Source of the DNA: Lentzea aerocolonigenes
GTDB lineage: Bacteria > Actinomycetota > Actinomycetes > Mycobacteriales > Pseudonocardiaceae
DNA length: 33,893 nucleotides
Reading direction: 5' to 3'
Assembly: GCF_000974445.1 (NCBI RefSeq)
Contig: NZ_BBOJ01000044.1
Location: 1 to 33,893, forward strand
Below the pieces are notes generated by a model. The model was not told where the DNA came from. It saw only the letters and a program-made list of their open reading frames with translations, and ran no database searches. Positions 30,259 through 33,893 of the stretch are shown one piece after another. The position numbers and the translations under genes are program-made. Position 1 is the stretch's first letter; each line of letters opens with the position of its first letter.

Positions 30259-31316
30259 GCGCGCGCAGCGACCAGACGCGGCAGATCGCGCGTCACCTCG
30301 ACGAGGAACCACGCGGGCAGCACGGGATTGCCGTCGTCGTCGGCGGCGATCACCATCTGCGCGATCTCCAACGACAGTTCGGCCAGCTCCAGCAGCAACG
30401 CCTTGCCGCGGTGCGCGAGCTGCTTGCCCGCCGCCGGTGCGTGAGCCTTGTCGTGCGGCAGTTCCTTGACCAGACGCGCGCGGAACGCCTCGGCCAGGAA
30501 GTACAGCAGGTCGCGGTCGGCGGGAGCGGACGGCCAGCGGGCGTCCCCGCGCAGCACGGCCTCCAGGCCGTACGCGTGCCGCACGGTCTTCACGTACGCC
30601 TTGAACATCGACGCGTGGTTCGCGGTGACCGTGCCGAACGCCAGCACCCCGAGCAGCTCCTCGGAGATGTCCTCGCCGAACGAGTGCAGCGCGTCGGACA
30701 GCATGTGCCAGCCGCGCGGCGTGGAGAACGTCTCCTCGACCTTGGGCGCCGCGCTCCACAGGTGGTCCGGGCGCTGGGTCAGGTACTCGAGCACCCACGG
30801 GTGGATGCCGTTCTCGCGCGCCCACGCCAGCCAGTCGCGCGACGACGCGGTGAGGTGCACGTGCACCATGCGGTTCACGAGTGCGGACGCCATCGGGCGC
30901 GCCAGGGCGTTGTCGACCGCGCGGTTGCCCGCACCGATCACGATCGAGCCCTTCGGCAGCTCGTAGGAGCCGATCCGGCGGTCGAGGATCAGCGAGTAGA
31001 ACGCCTTCTGCACCTCGGGGCTGCTCGCGTTCAGTTCGTCGAGGAACAGGCAGTACGGGTCGTGCCGCGCGATCGTTTCCGGCGGCGCGAACCGGGATCG
31101 GCCCCCGACCAGTTCCGGAACTCCGATCAGGTCCTCCGGCGCGAGTTGGGTGCCCAGCAGCGTGACGCACTCCAGGCCCAGCTCTGCGGCGAACTCCCGG
31201 ACGAGCGAGGACTTGCCGATGCCCGGTGCTCCCCAGAGGAAGACCGGTCGGACGACGGCGACGTGCAGCAGCACCTCCGGAAGCTGTGCTGGTGTCACGG
31301 TGACTGTGGATCGCAT
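30255..31316 (-). CDS. MoxR-family AAA+ ATPase
   Basis: A 353-aa AAA+ ATPase. Walker A is GAPGIGKSS (29-37) and Walker B is CLFLDELNAS, followed by GSIVIGAGNRAVDNALARPM with sensor 1 Asn, and VNRMVHVHLT with an arginine-finger-like Arg. The short C-terminal lid matches MoxR proteins. ATG 31316 is the first convincing start; the open frame extends to 31400 but lies over the promoter region of the GH5 gene. First gene of the three-gene unit, probably acting as chaperone for the vWA protein. It is divergent from the GH5 gene. Confidence 0.92.
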   Translation of the reverse strand: MRSTVTVTPAQLPEVLLHVAVVRPVFLWGAPGIGKSSLVREFAAELGLECVTLLGTQLAPEDLIGVPELVGGRSRFAPPETIARHDPYCLFLDELNASSPEVQKAFYSLILDRRIGSYELPKGSIVIGAGNRAVDNALARPMASALVNRMVHVHLTASSRDWLAWARENGIHPWVLEYLTQRPDHLWSAAPKVEETFSTPRGWHMLSDALHSFGEDISEELLGVLAFGTVTANHASMFKAYVKTVRHAYGLEAVLRGDARWPSAPADRDLLYFLAEAFRARLVKELPHDKAHAPAAGKQLAHRGKALLLELAELSLEIAQMVIAADDDGNPVLPAWFLVEVTRDLPRLVAARA

Positions 31317-31363
31317 CGCAGGTGAGGATGCCCGACCGGCCCAGTTCCGGTCGCGCGAATTTG

Positions 31364-31393
31364 TTGACAGGACCAGTGGTCCAGTGCTGTGAT
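31364..31393 (+). promoter_or_regulatory. GH5 promoter with palindromic operator in the spacer
   Basis: TTGACA (31364-31369), 18-nt spacer, TGTGAT (31388-31393). The spacer starts with GGACCAGTGGTCC (31370-31382), a perfect palindrome around a central G, placed where a repressor would block RNA polymerase. CCAGTG also recurs twice with 2 bp between. The regulator is unknown. Confidence 0.6.
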
Positions 31394-31409
31394 GCAACAC
31401 ACAACAGAT

Positions 31410-31426
31410 AGGAAACCTTCTTAACT
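31410..31426 (+). promoter_or_regulatory. Imperfect dyad in the GH5 5' UTR
   Basis: TAGGAA-ACC-TTCTTA is an imperfect inverted repeat (5 of 6 pairs) in the leader, about 45 nt before GTG 31471. It could affect mRNA stability or bind a regulator. Evidence is weak. Confidence 0.25.
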
Positions 31427-31470
31427 AAATCGCCGCCGCGCCCTGCTGTTCCCTCACACAGGAGGCACCT

Positions 31471-33153
31471 GTGGCCAGATCCCTGTTCCTGGTCCTACCC
31501 GCAGCACTAGCGCTCGCCGTCCCTGCTGTCGCGGTCGCCGCCCCCGTCCAGTACCAGGCGGAGAACGCGACCATCGCGAACGGGTTGGTGGAGTCCAACC
31601 ACGCCGGCTTCACCGGCACGGGCTTCGTCAACTACGACAACGAGGTCGGCAGCTCCGTCGAGTTCACCGTGACCTCGCCGAGCGCGGGCCAGGCGACGCT
31701 CACGTTCCGGTTCGCCAACGGCACCACGGCCAACCGCCCGATGGACATCTCGGTGAACGGCTCGCTGGCGGCGGACGAGCTCTCGTTCCCCGGCACCGGC
31801 GCGTGGACCACCTGGCAGACCCGCACCACCACGGTGAACCTCACCGCGGGCACCAACACCATCAAGACGGTCGCCACCACGTCCAACGGCGGCCCGAACC
31901 TCGACCGGCTCGACGTCGAACCACCGTCCGGCACTCCGGACACGGTCGCCCCGTCGACGCCGGGCAACCTGCGCTCCACGGCGCAGACCGCGTCGTCGAT
32001 CACGCTGGCGTGGGACGCGTCCACGGACAACGTGGGCGTGACCGGGTACGTGCTGTCCAACGGGCAGACCGCGACCGGCACCACGCACACCGTCACGGGC
32101 CTCACTCCGGACACCTCGTACACCTTCACCGTGCAGGCGCGTGACGCGGCGGGGAACCTGTCCGGCGCGTCCAACTCGATCACCGTGAAGACCACGCCGG
32201 GAACTCCCGGTGGCACCAGGCCGCACGACATCAACGGCCTGCTGCGTGTGTGCGGCGTCCAGCTGTGCAACCAGTACGGCAAGCCGATCCAGCTGCGCGG
32301 CATGAGCACGCACGGCATCCAGTGGTACCACCAGTGCGCCAAGTCCCAGTGGTGGGACGCGCTGGTGAACGACTGGAACGCGGACTTCATCCGCGTCGCC
32401 ATGTACATCCAGGAGGACGGGTACGAGACCGACCCGCGCAAGTTCACCGACATGATGCACGGCTACATCGAGGAAGCCACGCGCCGCGGCATCTACGTCC
32501 TCGTCGACTGGCACCAGCTCTCGCCGGGCGACCCGAACTACAACCTGTCCCGCGCCAAGACGTTCTTCACCGAGATCGCCCAGCGGCACAAGGACAAGAC
32601 CAACATCATCTACGACATCGCCAACGAGCCGAACGGCGTGTCGTGGGCGAAGGTCAAGTCCTACGCGGAACAGATGATCCCGGTCATCCGCAACATCGAC
32701 CCGGACAGCCTCATCGTCTCGGGCACCCACGGCTGGTCGACCTTCGGCCACTCCGACGGCGAGGACCCGTCGGTGGTGCTGAACAACAGGGTCAACGCGA
32801 CCAACTTCATGTACTCGTTCCACTTCTACGCGGCCTCGCACAAGGACGCCTACCTCAGCGTCCTCGACCGGGTGTCGAGCCAGGTCCCGGTGTTCGTGAC
32901 CGAGTACGGCACGCAGACGTCGTCCGGTGGCGGGTCGAACGACTTCACGATGTCGCAGAAGTACCTGGATCTGATGGCCCAGAAGAAGATCTCCTGGGCC
33001 AACTGGAACTACTCCGACGACGGTCTGTCCGGCGCGGTCTTCAAGACCGGCACCTGCTCCGGCACCACGTTCGCCGGAACCGGCGTCCTGAAGCCGGCGG
33101 GCGTCTGGGTGCGTGAACGCATCCGCACCCCGGACAACTTCCCGACCAGCTAG
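31471..33153 (+). CDS. Secreted GH5 cellulase with CBM35-like and fibronectin III domains
   Basis: A 560-aa exported enzyme with a signal peptide to about residue 24. A CBM35/CBM6-type module (about 25-150; VQYQAENATIANGLVESNHA, YDNEVGSSVEFTV, NGGPNLDRLDVE) binds polysaccharide. A fibronectin III domain (about 157-241; PSTPGNLRSTAQTASSITLA, ending SITVKT) is the spacer. The GH5 catalytic domain (about 252-545) has IQLRGMSTHGIQWY, FIRVAMYI, IYVLVDWHQL, YDIANEPNG with acid/base Glu386, and VFVTEYGTQ with nucleophile Glu478, followed by ISWANWNYSDD. It is GH5_2-like, predicted to be an endo-beta-1,4-glucanase. GTG 31471 follows AGGAGG by 5 nt. Confidence 0.95.
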   Translation: MARSLFLVLPAALALAVPAVAVAAPVQYQAENATIANGLVESNHAGFTGTGFVNYDNEVGSSVEFTVTSPSAGQATLTFRFANGTTANRPMDISVNGSLAADELSFPGTGAWTTWQTRTTTVNLTAGTNTIKTVATTSNGGPNLDRLDVEPPSGTPDTVAPSTPGNLRSTAQTASSITLAWDASTDNVGVTGYVLSNGQTATGTTHTVTGLTPDTSYTFTVQARDAAGNLSGASNSITVKTTPGTPGGTRPHDINGLLRVCGVQLCNQYGKPIQLRGMSTHGIQWYHQCAKSQWWDALVNDWNADFIRVAMYIQEDGYETDPRKFTDMMHGYIEEATRRGIYVLVDWHQLSPGDPNYNLSRAKTFFTEIAQRHKDKTNIIYDIANEPNGVSWAKVKSYAEQMIPVIRNIDPDSLIVSGTHGWSTFGHSDGEDPSVVLNNRVNATNFMYSFHFYAASHKDAYLSVLDRVSSQVPVFVTEYGTQTSSGGGSNDFTMSQKYLDLMAQKKISWANWNYSDDGLSGAVFKTGTCSGTTFAGTGVLKPAGVWVRERIRTPDNFPTS

Positions 33154-33186
33154 CGGTCGATGAAGGGCGCCTTCATTGAACCGCTC
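33152..33186. terminator. Hairpin after the GH5 gene, at the IS3 border
   Basis: A core of ATGAAGG-GCG-CCTTCAT (33160-33176) is extended by AGCGGT (33152-33157) pairing with ACCGCT (33180-33185), with small mismatches. It starts at the cellulase stop codon and probably ends its transcription. The outer right-hand bases belong to the IS3 element. Confidence 0.65.
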
Positions 33187-33236
33187 CCCGGAAGTTGGAC
33201 TGGGAATCCAGTTCCGGCTCTCCGGGGAGTGGTGGG

Positions 33237-33722
33237 GTGCATCCAGGTAGTTCGTTGTCTGAGCGGGAGCGGGCATCCGCTGTCGTGTTGTTCGAGAACG
33301 GGTATGGCGCGAAGGCTGTGGCGACCCGGTTGGGTGTGTCGCCGACGGCGGTGCGACGCTTGCGTGATCGTTGGATGCTGCGGAGCGCGGGAGCGCTGAT
33401 GAGGAAGCCGGGCAAGCCGTCGTTCACGTTCGAGTTCAAGCTCGAGGTCGTGCGCCGGTATGTCAGTGGTGAGGCGACGGCGCTCGAGCTGGCGCGCGAG
33501 CACGGTCTGTCCTCGCCCAAGCTGGTCGAGACCTGGGGTCGGGCGTATCGCAGTGAGGGCGAGGAAGCGTTGCGGCCCAAGCGGAAGGGCCGTCCTGCCG
33601 GTGGTGCGTCCGCGCCTGCCGACAGTGAGCTGGAACGGTTGCGGGCGGAGAACCTGCTGCTGTCCGCGGAAGTCGCCTACCTGAAAAAATTGCGGGCCTT
33701 GAGGGAGCAGGGGCGAGGGTGA
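33237..33722 (+). CDS. IS3-family transposase OrfA (HTH protein)
   Basis: A 161-aa basic protein. Two HTH units are seen: AVVLFENGYGAKAVATRLGV, then SPTAVRRLRDRW; and a second in FEFKLEVVRRYVSGEATALE / LAREHGLSSPKLVETWGR. A Pro/Lys/Arg linker and a C-terminal leucine-zipper coiled coil (ELERLRAENLLLSAEVAYLK) follow, as in IS150-type OrfA proteins that bind IS ends. GTG 33237 is preceded by GGGGAG and GGGG; the longer TTG 33195 lies in the terminal hairpin. An A6 run (33684-33689) near the end could promote a -1 shift into orfB, which is open in that frame. Confidence 0.9.
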   Translation: MHPGSSLSERERASAVVLFENGYGAKAVATRLGVSPTAVRRLRDRWMLRSAGALMRKPGKPSFTFEFKLEVVRRYVSGEATALELAREHGLSSPKLVETWGRAYRSEGEEALRPKRKGRPAGGASAPADSELERLRAENLLLSAEVAYLKKLRALREQGRG

Positions 33723-33893
33723 AAACCCAGATCATCGCCGCCCTCAAGGCTGAGTTTCCGCTGCCGGTGCTGCTGGCGGTCGCCGGCCTGACCCGCTCGA
33801 CGTTCTTCTATCACCAGGCCCGCCTGGACCGGCCCGATCCGCATGCCGAGCTCAAGGCGGCGATCACGGAGGCGTTCGAGCAGGCCAAGGGCC
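33719..33893 (+). CDS. IS3-family transposase OrfB, N-terminal part (cut by window edge)
   Basis: GTG 33719 overlaps the orfA stop (GTGA). The first 58 residues, VKTQIIAALKAEFPLPVLLA followed by VAGLTRSTFFYHQARLDRPD, form the HTH_21-like start of IS3 OrfB. This precedes the DDE integrase core, which is beyond the window. Expression is by reinitiation or -1 frameshifting from orfA. Completeness cannot be judged. Confidence 0.85.
   Translation, partial: MKTQIIAALKAEFPLPVLLAVAGLTRSTFFYHQARLDRPDPHAELKAAITEAFEQAKG

Larger units (their letters stand above)
33177..33893 (+). mobile_element. IS3-family insertion sequence (left part; truncated by window)
   Basis: The proposed left end begins TGAACCGCTCCCCGGAAGTT (33177), typical of actinobacterial IS3 ends starting TGAACCGC. 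It contains a nested hairpin (CTCCCCGGA 33184-33192 / TCCGGGGAG 33221-33229, with inner ACTGG / CCAGT) before orfA. orfA and the start of orfB follow. The right end and target duplication are outside the window. Confidence 0.75.

Noticed and set aside
28696..30444. A 582-codon plus-strand frame opposite the vWA gene
   Set aside because: No recognisable motifs and biased Arg/Gln/Val composition, opposite a gene with HExxH and MIDAS motifs.
31370..31382. A DasR (dre) box in the GH5 promoter
   Set aside because: The half-sites TGGTC and GACCA occur in the reverse order and the central TA is missing, so it is not a dre site; kept only as an unknown palindrome.
33684..33689. A classical A-AAA-AAG programmed frameshift site in orfA
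   Set aside because: Only six A follow a G and end with T; one tRNA could slip but the two-tRNA heptamer is not present, so it is only mentioned as possible.

Overview
The window is a high-GC chromosomal segment from a filamentous actinomycete, most likely a Pseudonocardiaceae-type genus such as Lentzea, Saccharothrix or Actinosynnema. I infer this from codon bias, many GTG starts, ECF sigma/Ser-Thr kinase content, secreted glycoside hydrolases, a B12-riboswitch-controlled ribonucleotide reductase and frequent leaderless genes. No rRNA, tRNA, CRISPR array or phage module is visible. Both edges lie inside insertion sequences: an IS630-family transposase on the left (1-419, minus) and an IS3-family orfA/orfB pair on the right (from about 33177, plus).

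Layout. 541-2582: a PIG-L/LmbE-type protein, a divergent two-TM SLATT protein and a DUF1963 protein. 2583-2884: a terminator palindrome and a 27-bp tandem repeat. 2885-5988 (minus): a beta-helix lipoprotein, an enoyl-CoA hydratase homologue and CorA. 6058-8756: a Ser/Thr kinase, convergent with an ECF sigma factor and its membrane-anchored partner. 8982-14171: secreted YVTN propeller protein, GH97 glycosidase with NEW3/NPCBM-type modules, and GH10 xylanase. 14221-15099: orphan MbtH-like gene and idi. 15085-18748: nrdA-nrdB behind a cobalamin riboswitch. 18828-20466: small membrane protein, LysE/ArgO exporter and ArgP regulator. 20574-22095: DUF998 membrane protein, YbjN-like protein, and a condensation-domain fragment behind an iron box. 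22088-26800: a giant HTH-nSTAND-TM-WD40 protein and two small secreted proteins. 26861-31316 (minus): a MoxR ATPase / vWA-metallopeptidase / DUF3800 operon followed by a methyltransferase and an ABM-family monooxygenase. 31471-33153: a CBM35-FN3-GH5 cellulase.

How the genes work together. The GH97, GH10 and GH5 enzymes form a dispersed plant-polysaccharide set; GH97 and GH10 share a TTGAC-N16-CATAG promoter layout, and the GH5 promoter carries a palindrome in its spacer. The nrdAB genes are a chlamydial-like class Ic reductase (Phe at the radical site), with a B12 riboswitch that would shut them off when a B12-dependent enzyme can take over. The MoxR/vWA/DUF3800 cassette, the nSTAND-WD40 protein and the SLATT protein all resemble components of biological-conflict or signalling systems. 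The first of these is the best candidate here for an uncharacterised system. Many genes have a TANNNT -10 hexamer 6-8 nt before the start codon, which indicates leaderless mRNAs and was used to choose several starts.
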